Assembly (NCBI GenBank): GCA_033782935.1
Contig: JAWQEG010000622.1
Span: forward strand, 124,001-188,000
Reading direction: 5' to 3'
Source of the DNA: Petrolisthes cinctipes
Lineage: Eukaryota; Arthropoda; Malacostraca; Decapoda; Porcellanidae
Length of the DNA stretch: 64,000 nt
Shown here: piece by piece, positions 34,470 to 45,061 of the stretch
How positions within the stretch are numbered: the first letter of the stretch is position 1
Layout: each line of letters starts with the position of its first letter
Notes under the pieces: generated by a model
The model's input: only the letters and a program-made list of their open reading frames with translations
The model's database searches: none
What the model was told of the DNA's origin: nothing
Made by a program: the position numbers and the translations under genes

Positions 34470-35618
34470 TACAGTCACTCATAAAAATTAAGACCCCCAC
34501 AGGCCAGTCATCTTCTTATACTTGTGATATCGGTTCTGGCAACAGTGTACGTGACGTCAGTGATGGCGCTTGAGAGATGAAGTTGATTTGCTCGACACAT
34601 TTGTAACTAATGGTAGATAAGACGAAGCATGAGTTGGGATAATGTTTCGAGCAAACCAACCTTCCTCCAAACACAACCCACACCACACCACCTCTGACGT
34701 TCACACTCCCGTGAGGGCCACCCAGAGTTGTCAATGTTGGCCGAGATAACCCCGAAACACTAGTTGTGAGCTCTGATAGCTCGAACAATTCACTGGTGGG
34801 AGGGAGAAGTAAGGAGGGATTTGAGGAGGGTAGGGGGGATGTCTATACAAGAGAGGTGAGAAATTATTCTTGGGGAGGTGAAAAATGAGTGGAAGCTTTA
34901 ATAAAAGTACGAAAATACACCCGGTTATCAATTATTTATATACCGATATTCGTGTCAATTATTAACATCATTAAAGGTAAGATTAACTTTTTCATATTAT
35001 GATGTAACACAAAAACAACCGAGGTAATATTTTTGTATACTTTTTCGTATAATATTTAATGGTTATTATCATGCACTAAACGCTGAAAAATACTTACACA
35101 ATAACTGAATAAGAATCATGAACCAGAATGCTATTTATTAAATGAAGCAAATGTGAATATCTTTATATTACATGTGTCAAGTGTTGATACCACTAACACA
35201 CACTTCCATTTCCCCCGTATCCACCTAACAGTTTATAATCGTGTCAAATATCAAGGCTCTCATTATCCCTCACGTGATAGCAACCTTGTAATATTCTGAA
35301 TACTTTTAATAATAGCTCGTTGTATTGAATATAGTGAACACGTGCTGTTTGATAATTTACTATAAATCCCTCAGTATTTCATCTGTTTCTAGGTAGCAAA
35401 TTTTTTTTATTTTGGCAGATAATACATGTGAGCAGAGGCCAGGCAGGGAGATTGCGTCTGGCACCCACAGGCTTGTCAACTGTATTTTTTTTTTTTTTTG
35501 CATTAATTAGACATTGACGTTGACTCTAGTCTCGTTAGCCCAAATTAGTTTTGATACTCCAAGAGGATTATGAGTTGGTTGAAAACCACTAAACTGGTAA
35601 GGGTATTGAAGACTGAGG

Positions 35619-36044
35619 GTGGAAATATTCCCTCTCCAACATGTTGGCAGTCCTGATGACTTGAAGATGTGTAAGGTGGTGCAGTCAGTCAGTTCACAAG
35701 GCAAGGTGTATATGGAAATTCACACTAATATCAACCTTGTAGCAGAAGACAGTAAAGACCAATACGGCATCAAATATAACGGTGTGAGTAGTGGTAGAGT
35801 GTATATGGAAATTCACAATAATATCAACCTTGTAGCAGAAGACAGTAAAGACCAATACGGCATCAAATACAACGGTGTGAGTATTGGTAGAGTGTATATG
35901 GAAATTCACACTAATATCAACCTTGTAGCAGAAGACAGTAAAGACCAAAACGGCATCAAATATAACGGTGTGAGTAGTGGTAGAGTGTATATGGAAATTC
36001 ACACTAATATCAACCTTGTAGCAGAAGACAGTAAAGACCAATAA
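35619..36044 (+). CDS. Open frame with 31-residue tandem repeats, unknown function
   Basis: Frame of 141 codons in the foldback spacer. Its start is a GTG or lies upstream, so no convincing initiator is seen. After about 30 residues it consists of 3.6 copies of a 31-residue unit (93 bp) containing MEIHTNINLVAEDSKDQ and YGIKYNGVSSGR. It has no signal peptide and no known domain. The opposite strand is also open across the repeat. I cannot say that it is expressed. A part of the unit recurs once more at 36168-36205, outside the array. Confidence 0.35.
   Translation: MEIFPLQHVGSPDDLKMCKVVQSVSSQGKVYMEIHTNINLVAEDSKDQYGIKYNGVSSGRVYMEIHNNINLVAEDSKDQYGIKYNGVSIGRVYMEIHTNINLVAEDSKDQNGIKYNGVSSGRVYMEIHTNINLVAEDSKDQ
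35706..36043. repeat. 93-bp minisatellite, 3.6 copies
   Basis: Units begin at 35706, 35799, 35892 and 35985 (the last partial) and differ at only a few positions. The period is a multiple of three, so the frame is preserved. Confidence 0.95.
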
Positions 36045-37229
36045 AGGTTAAAGGTCCGCCAATGAGTGGCAGTCAATGGGACAGAGTGTATCACACACTA
36101 TGTGTATGAAACACAACTATAGCACGCATCACAAGGATGATGAGTGGCCCAAAGACCTCTCCACCCACGGCATCAAATACAACGGTGTGAGTATTGGGAA
36201 GGTGTTGTATGATGAGAAACACAGGATTTCAGACCTTAACACGCCTTCAATATCGTTTAATTTTAAGAAATGTTGAAAATAGTTGCCAGCTTCTTTATTA
36301 ACATGTCCGATGAAACCTCAACTGTGCATCCCATGCATTACCAATAGAACCTATGTCACCAACATCATTATGTTATGTGTGTGTGTACTGGCTTATATAA
36401 TTATATAAGTATATTACATGCACACAGAAAAGAGAGATACACGCGGAGAAGAGAGATACAGACCAATTAATAATTTTTGCTACCAAGAGACAAATGACAA
36501 AAAAAGGGTTTCATAGTCAAATTCCAATATTTCAATACAACATGCTATTATTAAAAGTATTCAGAATATTACAAGGTTGCTATCACGTGAGGGATGATGA
36601 GAGCCTTGATATTTGACATGATTTTAAACTGTTAGGTAGATACGGGGGAAATGGAAGTGTGTTAGTGGTATCAACACTTGACACATGTAATATAAAGGTA
36701 TTCACATTTGCTTCATTTAATAAAGAGCACTCTGGTTCATGATTCTTTTTCAGTTATTGTGTAAGTATTTTTCAGCGTTTAGTGCTTGATGATAACCATT
36801 GAATATTATACGAAAAAATACCGTATACAATAATATTACCTCAGTTGTTTTTGTGTTACATCATAATATGAAAAAGTTAATCTTACATTTAATTATGTTA
36901 ATAATTGACACGAATGTCGGTATATAAATAATTGATAACTGGGCTTCCACACATTTTTCACCTCCCCAAGAATAATTTCTCACCTCTCTTGTATAGACAC
37001 CCCCCCTACCCTCCTCAAATCCCTCCTTACTTCTCCCTCCCACCAGTGAATGGTTCGAGCGAGCAGAGCTCACAACTAGTGTTTCGGGGTTATCTCGGCC
37101 AACATTGACAACGCTGGGTGGGTGGGCCTTACGGGAGTGTGACCAGCTGTACAATGTTACCAGAACCGATATCACACCACTTAAAAGGTGTCTTGCCTGA
37201 GGGGGTCTTTACTTTTATGAGTGACTGTA

Positions 37230-37383
37230 CATGTGAGTGTTATGTCGTCTGCATAGGAGGCCACACGTATTTGTGGTGTCTGGGGTGTTGGTAGGTCATG
37301 CATGTATAAGTTGAAAAAGCTGGGGGACAGTACTGAGCCTTGCGGGATGCCGTTGGTAAAACTTTTTATGTTAGACTCTGGAG
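37230..37383 (-). pseudogene. LINE-F piece 2: RT palm
   Basis: Minus strand reads SFTNGIPQGSVLSPSFF, then NLYMHDLP and ASYADDIT, ending at the foldback insertion point. It begins where the 9.4-kb block starts. Confidence 0.85.
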
Positions 37384-37822
37384 TTTAGAAATAGTCAATA
37401 TTAACTTTATAATATGTGAAAGCATTTCAGTCTTGTTGCGTTAGTTAAAAATATTCCGCGATCTCAGGCCGCTTGCCAGTTGCCATTAGTACATAAACAC
37501 GAATTAGTACAGCCATGGCTGATAGTGCTGGACCAGGGTCTGAGGAGTGTTGGAAAGCAACTGAACAGAGTTCGAAAAAGTGAGTATTCTAAACATCTCT
37601 CAACGTTGAGAATGGTTTGGAAAATTCACTTGTTCGAACTTTGTCTAGTTGCTCTCCAACACTCCTTGGACCCTGGTCCAGCACTATCAGCCATGGCTGT
37701 ACTGTACATTTGGCGCGCGTTTTTAGCGGCTCGAACGTAATAAATCTGTTCGAGCTTCTGTTCGAGCGAAACATTTGGTGCGCGATTTTAGCAGCTCGAC
37801 TTTATGGTTTTAACCGATAAAT
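37384..37822. mobile_element. Left part of composite repeat E (host of the DIRS)
   Basis: Repeat sequence between LINE-F and the DIRS left end. It contains a 194-bp palindromic MITE. Its last bases (CTTTATGGTTTTAA) and the bases right of the DIRS (AGAATATTTGACATTTTAAC) are found joined at 60993-61022, which is an unoccupied relative of this site. Confidence 0.65.
37508..37701. mobile_element. Palindromic MITE-2, 194 bp, TA target duplication
   Basis: TA, then CAGCCATGGCTGATAGTGCT, with the inverse at the other end followed by TA. Arms of about 75 nt match with few differences (GGACCAGGGTC ... GGAGTGTTGG). One arm alone is present at 60872-60985. Confidence 0.85.
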
Positions 37823-37871
37823 TAGTGCATTTGTCGCGGCTTCTAGCCGCTTAAATTGTATTTATTGGTTT

Positions 37872-38082
37872 GTGAAACCAGTACAGCTGGTTGCTATAGA
37901 ATATGCCCCTTCACAAGCCCAGGCCCCGTGTAGGCATAATCTGGGTTGGAAGGGTCAATTCCGTGACGTTCATCAGAAGTAAATAAAAATTCAAATCTGG
38001 CGCTGTACTGATAGTGGAGCCACCTGGAGGTGGTGAGGTGAGGTATTAAGCCCCTCCTCCGCTGAATACCGCTCGTCCACTC
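37872..38082 (+). repeat. DIRS left inverted terminal repeat (211 nt)
   Basis: Inverse copy of 45062-45272, indistinguishable by eye. Both begin at the outer end GTGAAACCAGTACAGCTGGT. The left element end has about 49 extra outer bases (37823-37871) not shared with the right repeat, as in DIRS1, where the two repeats are unequal. Confidence 0.94.
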
Positions 38083-38135
38083 AAATGAGAAAGAAGTGAG
38101 TGTCTGCCGCATCGGGAGGTGGGTGGGACAGTAAA

Positions 38136-38236
38136 AGCTGTACTGGTTTCACAAACCAATAAATACAATTTAAGCGGCTAGAAGCCGCGACAAATGCACT
38201 ATTATTGGTATAGTGAAACCAGTACAGCTGGTTGCT
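38136..38236 (+). repeat. DIRS internal complementary region (ICR)
   Basis: 38136-38201 is the exact complement of 37823-37888 (left extremity), and 38202-38236 is the exact complement of 45249-45283 (right extremity). In the DIRS replication model this region templates or aligns the joined ends during circle formation. The join at 38201/38202 defines the element boundaries to the base. Confidence 0.94.
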
Positions 38237-38517
38237 AAGCATGCGATGCGGTAGGTGGGAGGTGAGGTGGAGGCAATCACGTGCTAGTTAAGAGTGGTTG
38301 AGAGCGGAGGGCAGGAAAGGTAACCGAGCCCGGTGAGGCAGCAGCTAACGCCCCTCCCGACACTGGCTAGGTGAAAAGCCGTGGTGGGGGAGAAGTAGCG
38401 TATACCATAAAACCGTAGACCATTCTGTTATAGACCAGAATTGTTACACATAAAGTCTTTATAGGTAGACTCAAGGGTTCGGGTCTAGGAGAGGAGGGGG
38501 GAGGTTCCCATGGATAC

Positions 38518-38564
38518 TCCCCCCCCCCCCCTTTCCTTCCCCCCCCATCCCCCCCCCCCCCCCC
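38518..38564 (-). other. Interrupted C runs (G runs on the coding strand)
   Basis: Runs of 14 or more C at 38518-38531 and about 18 at 38547-38564, between the ICR and the recombinase gene. On the transcript strand these are long G runs that could form a G-quadruplex near the 3' end. Confidence 0.6.
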
Positions 38565-38835
38565 TTATTCAAGTCTTCTGAGTTAGGGCTATGGCCCTCG
38601 CTCAGGTAATGTAATCCCGAGGGGATGAAGGAGGACACTAGGATCCAGATATCCTGTGTAATAATATCTCCTGTCACTCATCTTAGTTAATAATTGTTTG
38701 GAAAATGAATACACAAGAATTCCGTAACAATGTAAATTATTATATATTCTCTTTCACCATATGTACACGTGAAGAATGGGGATGAGTATGAAGCTGTACA
38801 AGATGTGGATGAGGTCTGGGATGATGTGACGGGAC

Positions 38836-39920
38836 TTAAATCACCCGACCTTTTCTCTTCGGGCGGCCCCTCCCCCCCATGTGTCTCCCGCGGGGACCCT
38901 GGGGAATAGGAGGTGGAGTACCCATAGCCACACAGGGGGTAGGGGAGAGCGAGTGGAACAGGTACCTCGTCCTGAAGGAAGAAGTGGACGCCCAGCCCCC
39001 TAAATCCCTGACCCTCTCCACCGAGTGAGTCCTGAGGAAGGCGAGGGAGGCGGCCACGCCCCTAACGCTGTGAGCCCTCGGGGCGTGTCCGGGATCCCCG
39101 TTCTCTATCACTCGGCAGAGAAGGCGAGCGATTGACCTAGGGAAGAGAGGGTTACCGGACCTAGAGTTGTAGAAGAGGTGGTCCGGAGAAGCCCCTCTCG
39201 TCGCCTCCACGTATGCAACAAAGGCGTGGACTGGGCAGAGGGGGTGGAAATTTCCATCCCTCAGGAACGAGGGTACTGCGAGAGGGCCAATTCTGTCGTC
39301 AGCCTGCTCGTTCTTAGCTAGAAAAGCAGGGGAGGGGGAAATGGTTAAGAAAGTAAGGTTAGGGGTTACTGAAGAAAAGGCTGTGTGACGGGTCAGGGCT
39401 GCCAACTGAGAAGCCCTGTAACCTGTAGCTAAGGCGAGCAGGAAGAGAGCTTTCTGGAGGAGGTGACAAACCTCCAGAGGGACCCCCTCGAAGGTCAGGT
39501 AGGAAAGGACACGATGAAGGGACCAGGAGGGTGCCTGGGCCCGGTGAGGTGCGGTCCCCGCCCGAATCCCCATCCTCAGGAGAGAGAGAGGCCTCTCCGA
39601 AACCTTAATGTTAAAACCCAGGAGGAGGGGATCAGACAGGGCTGCGTGATGCGCAAGCACCGTCGCCGGGGCCCTGTTGGTGGAATCGGCGAGCCACGTG
39701 AGGAATTCCAGGACTGTGTCCTCCGAGATGACCCTGGAGGGGTGTCTTCGCAAGAAGTCCTGGAATCTTTTCCAGCACGATTCGTATTGTCGCACCGAAG
39801 ACTGACGATGAGCCCTCAACATCTTGTCCACTGTCTCCTTAGTGAACCTTTTGCTGAGGACTCCCCGTAGAAACTCCAAGCGTGTAGTTTCAGTGACGCT
39901 TGGAGTGGTGCAGACAGGGT
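38836..39920 (-). CDS. DIRS tyrosine recombinase
   Basis: The frame is open from 41115 to 38836, but the family domain covers only the last ~360 codons, starting near TTRLEFLRGVLSKRF. The upstream part is read in the shadow of RT. The enzyme would insert the circular DNA intermediate. The SAM-like core-binding part (SSVRQYESCWKRFQDFL) precedes the catalytic domain, whose residues are in order: Arg in TGYRASQLAAL (R567 of the full frame), HSVRG (H682 and R685), and Tyr in FRTRYLF (Y718, codon 38962-38964). It ends in a basic tail, RGRPKRKGR. The first ~35 codons overlap the 3' end of the RT frame in another phase, a normal DIRS arrangement. The translation start is uncertain; ATG 39823 (MLRAHRQSS) would shorten the protein. 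Confidence 0.9.
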
Positions 39921-42118
39921 GCTGGAGAGGCACGCCGATCCCAACTGAAGGGGGTGCGGGCACCACCGGGACAACTCTCCGAACCACGGCTGTGCTGGCC
40001 AGCGGGGGGCTATGAGGAGAACCCTCCCCCTGAAAGTGCGCAGCTTGAGGATCGCCTTCAGGAGGACTGAAGTGGCTGGGGGTGGGAAGAGGTAGAGATG
40101 ACCCCACCTGTTCCAGTCCTCCGTGAAGGCGTCCGGGCCTCCCGCCTCTGTTCTGGATGAGAAAGTCAGGAACAGAGGGAGTAGGGCCGTGGATGGGGAG
40201 GCGAATAGGTCCACCTCCGGTGTCCCGTAGCGAAGGCAGAGAGACTCGAACACAAGGGGACGCAGTTGCCACTCGACTGACGTCCCCCTGAACCTGGATA
40301 GGGCGTCCGCCCAATCGTTCTCCCGCCCTGGCACGTAGCGGGCCGAGAGGTGAATGTCCCTCTTGGCCGCTATTGCGAAAATCTGTTCTGACAGGGACAG
40401 GAGAATTTCCGACCGTACGGTGCCCTGTTTCTGTAGGCACTGCACGGCCGCAACGTTGTCCATATCGAAGCGGACGCCTATCCTGGCAAACTGAGGGTGT
40501 CTGTTGAGCCATTCCTTCGCTACCATCAACTCCCGGGCGTTGATGTGCAGTAGCCTTTCCCCTTCCTTCCATCCCCCGCACCGTTGATGTCCCAGGCAAG
40601 ACTGGTATCCCCAGCCTACGTCCGATGCGTCTGTCGCCACCGTAATCCCCGGGGGAGGGAACACCCAGGGGACCCGCTGACGCAGGGCACCGGGACGTAG
40701 CCAGGGGCGAAGGAGGCGGTGGAGAGAGGGGGACACTTGCCTGGGAAGGTCCCTGTGTGTGGGGGACAGGTGGAGGTTTACCTCCCGCGTCAGCCTCCTG
40801 TGTTTCAGTCGTCCCAGGGGCATTGCAGGGGCCGCGAAATTTAGGGACCCGAGCAATGATTCCCACTGGCGGCGAGAGAAAGTACGGGAAAAATGCGCCC
40901 GGCGGACGTGGCGGAGGGTCCGGCGGGCGTTGTCTGGAGCGAGAGAGAGGGTGGCCGAAAGAGAGTCCCACTCTATTCCTAGCCAACACAGCTTGCGAGT
41001 GGGGGTGAGAGAGGACTTGGGGATGTTCAACAGAAACCCCATTTCCTCTAGCACTCCCCTCGCTACCCGGACGTTGTTTGCTACCTGCTCCTTGGAAGGG
41101 GCGTGAAGCAACCAATCGTCCAGGTACATGAGGGTGGGGACACCCGCCTCTGCCAGACGGGATGCTACCACCCTCACGAGTTTTGTGAAGACTCGCGGAG
41201 CTAGAGAAAGACCGAAAGGGAGCCTGGTAAACTGGAACGTCTCGGTCCCCACCTGGAAGGCCAGAAAGCGGCGAAACCTGGGGTGGATCGGGACGTGCCA
41301 GTAAGCATCCTTGAGATCCAGGGATGCTAACCAGTCTCCCTTCCTCAGAACTGTGCGGACCTGAGCAACCGAAACCATCCTGAAATGTAAAGTTTTCACG
41401 AATTTGTTTAGCTTGCTCAGGTCCATCACCAATCTCGTTTTTCCCTGATCCTTTTTGGGGACCGTGAATAAACGAGAAAGAAAGACCCTTCCCGTCGCCC
41501 GCTCCACTACCCCTTTTTCCCGCATTTCCCGCACATGCGGGACGACCGAAAGTGACACTTTGGTTGAGGCAGGAGGTAGACGTAGTGGCTGTAACGGGAG
41601 AAGACAGGTGTCAGTGAGAGTACCGTTAATCCTAATCCCCCGGGGCCCGAGGGACCCGGGGTGGTTGGGGGGAGAATGACAGGAGAGGCAGAGATTTTGA
41701 CCGCAAGGGAAAATCTGATTTTGACCTAACGGTAGCCCAAGGACGGGATTAGGCATAATTCATATGTCAGACAGTAAGGATGACAGTTACTCACCGGAAC
41801 AGTAATCCAGGGCCATGACAGGCCCTGGCGAATTATCCTTGCTGCCCAGCCGTGGGTGGGCCAGGCTGCTGACCACCCTGTGAGGCAGCCCAGAGTGGGA
41901 CCCTCAAGTGGCGCGGTCCTTCTGGGAGGGGTGGTTGAAGGACTTGGGCTTCGCGAAGGGCTTGGCGACCTGTCCCCTTCCTCGAAAAGGCTGCTGGCCC
42001 CTCTGGGAGGGCCTGTTGTGTGCTCTCGGGGGAGTGGGATAGGAGGGCCTCGGTAGCCTGGAGGGCTGGGAGGGCCTCCGGGGCTGGTAGGCTGGTCTGG
42101 CTGGCTGTGGGGCACGTG
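39816..42118 (-). CDS. DIRS pol: reverse transcriptase, RNase H, methyltransferase-like
   Basis: Main exon 41588-39816, preceded by a short exon at 42118-41795 read in the +1 frame relative to gag. The exon junction joins an RIIRQG / WITVP segment to the P-rich start of RT, matching the usual beginning of DIRS RT. RT motifs are SLDLKDAYW (first Asp), RLPFGLSLAP and YLDDWLL (codons 41126-41115). RNase H follows with TDASDVGWG, INARELMVA, FDMDN and RENDWADALSR. The C-terminus (PEVDLFAS..., LYLFPPPATS..., LIAPRWPAQPWF) resembles the Dam-like methyltransferase module found in DIRS elements. Without splicing, an ATG at 41756 opens the RT frame but lacks the N-terminal segment. Translation of pol would need +1 frameshifting, reinitiation or alternative splicing. 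The last codons overlap the recombinase frame. Confidence 0.88.
41589..41794 (-). other. Predicted intron 3 of the DIRS (206 bp)
   Basis: Donor GTGAGT at 41794-41789, after the codon-phase-0 end of exon 3 in the pol frame. The acceptor is TGTCTTCTCCCGTTACAG, ending at 41589. Removal brings the two pol frames (different phases before splicing) into register. Confidence 0.78.
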
Positions 42119-44297
42119 GCCTACGGACAAACAGAACGATTAGGACCCAAAATAGACCCGAAAAATCCTTTCAATTCACCCCGTGACAACTCGGGTAAGA
42201 CGAACACGAGAGGTACTTACTTGGAGGTGGAAGGTTTTGGTAAATTAATTACCGTTGGGAGGGAGGCGAAGATCGTGTCTGTCGCCGGTTGGTCAAAGAG
42301 GGCGGGGGACAAGGGGACAGCTCGTACCACTCCCCTCTGTGCCATTTCTGGCGCAGATTTAGCTGCCGCTTGGCGGGCTGCCAGTCTCGCCTCGGCGAAC
42401 GCCTTCGCCTCCTCCCGCATGAAGTGGGTAGCCATTGCCGCCACGCCCTCCATCACGGTGGCCATGGAAGAGAGGGTGTCACTGTAAGGGGTAAACAAAG
42501 AAAGAACCGAGCGAACCCGGGGATAAGTACCCGGGAGTAACAGGGAGACCCTTCACCCAGCATCCCTACAAACATGATACACGAGAAAGGTACTCACGCT
42601 AGCTGTACACCCGACATCTCGTGGTAGGAGTTTGTTAGGGCGTTGAGGCAGTCCCTAATCAAAGAGGCGGCTGCTCCCGTGGAGATGGTGTGGGCCAGCT
42701 CCAGACGGGTAGCAGACTCCGCCTGCCTCAATTTACCATCGGGCTCCTTCAGCTGATAGGGGACCGGGGGCTCCTTCTCCGTCTTCCACAGGCACTCCCT
42801 CAAGCCCGGGGGAGCCCGGGAATGAGGGAGGATGACGGGGAAAGACGGAGGAGGGGGCTTCCTGGGCGCGTTGTTCCTCTGGTGGTCCAGGGACTTAAGG
42901 AGAAGGGCTGGAATATCCAGGTCCCCTTCACCCTTATCCCCCGGGAAGTACGCGTCCGGGGAAAGGAGGAGAGCCGTGTTACCGTGTGAGCGGTCAATCC
43001 TCCAAGCCCCGGACAAGTGTAGCTGGCTGTACTCCACCAGGAAACCCATCGCGTCCAGGGTAGCCGCAGAGGACACCCTAGCTGAAGTGGGTAAGGGCGC
43101 TGAGATAGGACGGACCTTGTAGAAGGGAATAGCCTCGCCCTTCTCATCCGCCCCCCACTTCACCACGACGTCATCCCTCCGTATCCACACGTCTGGTTGA
43201 GCTGTGTCCGGAGACCAGGCCACCAGTCTGCCCTCCTCCGAAGAGTGGGTCCAAGCAGGAGGAAGGAGAGACCAAGAGTAGGGAAGGTATCCGTCTCCTG
43301 AAGGAGGGGGTGACGGGGACGGGGGTGCGGAGGTAACCAACTCCTCAGCTACGTCCCCCGACGGAGACTCGAGCCCTGGGGAAACGGGAGGCACGAAAAG
43401 GACTCCCACATCCCCGGGAGGACTCGAGCCCTCGACGGGAGCAGCAGCGGGAGGCGGGGGAACAGGAGCGGGTTCCGTAGCGACAGCCTGAGGTTGCGCG
43501 ACGGAAGCCCCAGGAAAAGCGTGAGGAATAAGGGTGTGGAAGATTTTAACTATCTTCCTCGACGAGGGGCTGTCCCCCCCCCGCTTACCCCTGCGGGAAT
43601 TGCGGGCGGGCGAAGGAGAGCTCCCCGACGACGAAGAAGAGGAAGAGGACGACGAAGACGAGGAGGAAGGAGAACGGCGACGAGCACGGGACTTCCTGGA
43701 GTGGCGGGACCTTTTAGCCGAACGCTTGCGTCCTCTAGAGAGGCCTGAGGAGCCAGCTCTAGCAGGAGGCGAAGCTGGGGGTTCCCTGCTGGGCCCTTGT
43801 ACCGGTGAGGCAGTCGGGGGAACCAGCGCGACAGACTCGCTCGCTTCCCGGGGGGATAAGCCCCGAGAAGGAGTCGTAGTACCGTCTAGGGAAGCAGGCT
43901 CAATCTCTCGGGCCTCAGGAGGTTCTAGCCCCTGAGACTCCGAGAGACAGGAAGAAGGGTAACGGGTCCTGAATAAACCCAGGTCCGCTCCCAAAATCGG
44001 GTCCACCCACGCCAAAGAAGAACCGTCTCGTTTGTGGGCCATTCTCCTAGCCCTCGTCCACGCCATACGAAGAGAAGCAAGGGCAGGGAGTTTGGAGCGG
44101 GCAGAAGGGGAGGTAACCCGACACAACTCAGCCCAGGGGCGGCACACACCACACGCCAAAGGGTCGTAACCCAAGGGAGTGAAGCAGGGTGCGTGAGGAG
44201 AACAGTGCAGGTGTCCGTCAGGCGAGACCCGCACGGTACATCCTGAGGCAGCACAAAGGGCACGAGTAGGCTGGGGGAGAAAAGAATACACAAACAT
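41904..44297 (-). CDS. DIRS gag-like protein, three predicted exons
   Basis: Predicted exons 44297-42598, 42481-42221 and 42120-41904 join in phase to 725 codons ending in TGA 41906-41904. A Cys/His-rich N-terminus (C15, C20, C32, H35, C38 from the ATG at 44297) resembles a zinc finger. A Pro/Ser/Arg-rich centre follows, with an SR-like stretch (RKRSAKRSRHSRKSRA) and poly-Ser, then a more ordered region and a C-terminus rich in Pro, Arg and Gln. Such a protein would bind element RNA, by analogy with other DIRS gag proteins; I cannot align it here. The start is uncertain: a good acceptor ends at 44271, and a short upstream exon (ATG 44650-44648, donor GTAAGG at 44635) would give an alternative start in phase. 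Confidence 0.8.
42121..42220 (-). other. Predicted intron 2 of the DIRS gag (100 bp)
   Basis: Donor GTAAGT at 42220-42215 and acceptor CTGTTTGTCCGTAG ending at 42121. Splicing completes a Lys codon (AA+G) and keeps the gag frame open. Confidence 0.78.
42482..42597 (-). other. Predicted intron 1 of the DIRS gag (116 bp)
   Basis: Donor GTGAGT at 42597-42592 and acceptor TTTGTTTACCCCTTACAG ending at 42482. Splicing completes an Ala codon (GC+T) and links the two largest gag frames. Without it, gag ends at a stop at 42594. Confidence 0.8.
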
Positions 44298-44635
44298 GGG
44301 TTAACACGTGCAAACACTGGAACACAAACCCATCCTCCCCGAAGGAAAGAAGCGCGGGACACGCCCGCTGAACCTGGGGACCAGAACACAATCCCCCACA
44401 CTCGCGCAGCCGCCCAGGGAAAAAAACCCCGTAAAACCAAAATCGTCCGCCACATGGAGCGGGTAAAAAAGGAGGCCCCCCCGGACCGAAGAACCAGAAG
44501 GAGGGGTAGGAGGGGACCCGATAGCCTGAGAAGAAACACTCCAGGCTGAAATTGGAAAAAACCCCAAAATAAAATAAAAAACCCCCGCTCGGGAGAGGAA
44601 GGGAGAACCAGGGCACAATTCTCCCTCCCCCTTAC
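44271..44635 (-). other. Possible 5' intron of the DIRS (365 bp)
   Basis: Donor GTAAGG at 44635 follows a 15-nt mini-exon starting at ATG 44650. The acceptor TTCTTTTCTCCCCCAG ends at 44271, and the phase agrees with gag. Weaker evidence than for the other introns, because the ATG at 44297 also opens the frame without splicing. Confidence 0.5.
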
Positions 44636-45061
44636 CGAGAGGGGACACATAATAATCGGGGGAGGTAAGAGGAAGGTCTGCAAAGACCCCATGTGGTCAC
44701 CACGTGGAGTGGGGAAGTCCCACGTGGAACCCACTAATCTCGCTAAAAACCCCAGAAAACCCCGATAAAATACACATGAAGAATGTACTAGTGGCAGGAG
44801 GGACAGTGAAATAGGGGACAGACGGAGAAAAACTCCGAAAACAGGGGCTGAAAAGCCCCCTTCGCTTAAGGAAAGAACTAAGTCCTAACGAAGAAAAAAA
44901 CCCCATAAACACATAAAAACCCTCCTAGAAAACACACAATATACATCTGCAAAGCAGGCCAGCCACTAGAACACAAAAGAAAAATTAGCAGGAACACGCG
45001 ACACAATACCATAGCGTAGCAGCGAGGAGCGTAGATGTTGACAGGCGTGTGTTCCGCGACA

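Larger units (their letters stand above)
34470..37229. mobile_element. Foldback element, 2.76 kb, TA target duplication
   Basis: TA-bounded element with long inverted arms. It starts TACAGTCACTCATAAAAATT and ends with the inverse (TTTTATGAGTGACTGTA). The left arm (34470 to ~35332) and right arm (~36527 to 37229) match, with indels, over about 700 nt. The non-repeated centre (~35333-36526) carries a coding-phase tandem repeat but no transposase. The TIR/TA pattern suggests a Tc1/mariner-mobilised non-autonomous element. It interrupts LINE-F immediately after the RT catalytic box. Confidence 0.9.

Noticed and set aside
36861..37175. 104-codon frame with a similar frame at 34516-34931
   Set aside because: They are the two inverted arms of the foldback element; no domain.
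37894..38112. 72-codon frame also found at 45035-45250
   Set aside because: It is the translated inverted terminal repeat of the DIRS, not a gene.
39921..41115. N-terminal 400 codons of the open frame ending in the recombinase
   Set aside because: Overlaps the RT-RNase H gene in another phase, is Pro/Arg-rich without domain character, and its initiator is doubtful; treated as shadow coding.
43925..44734. 269-codon frame overlapping the start of the DIRS gag
   Set aside because: Different phase from gag, with no domain; composition follows the GC-rich gag region.
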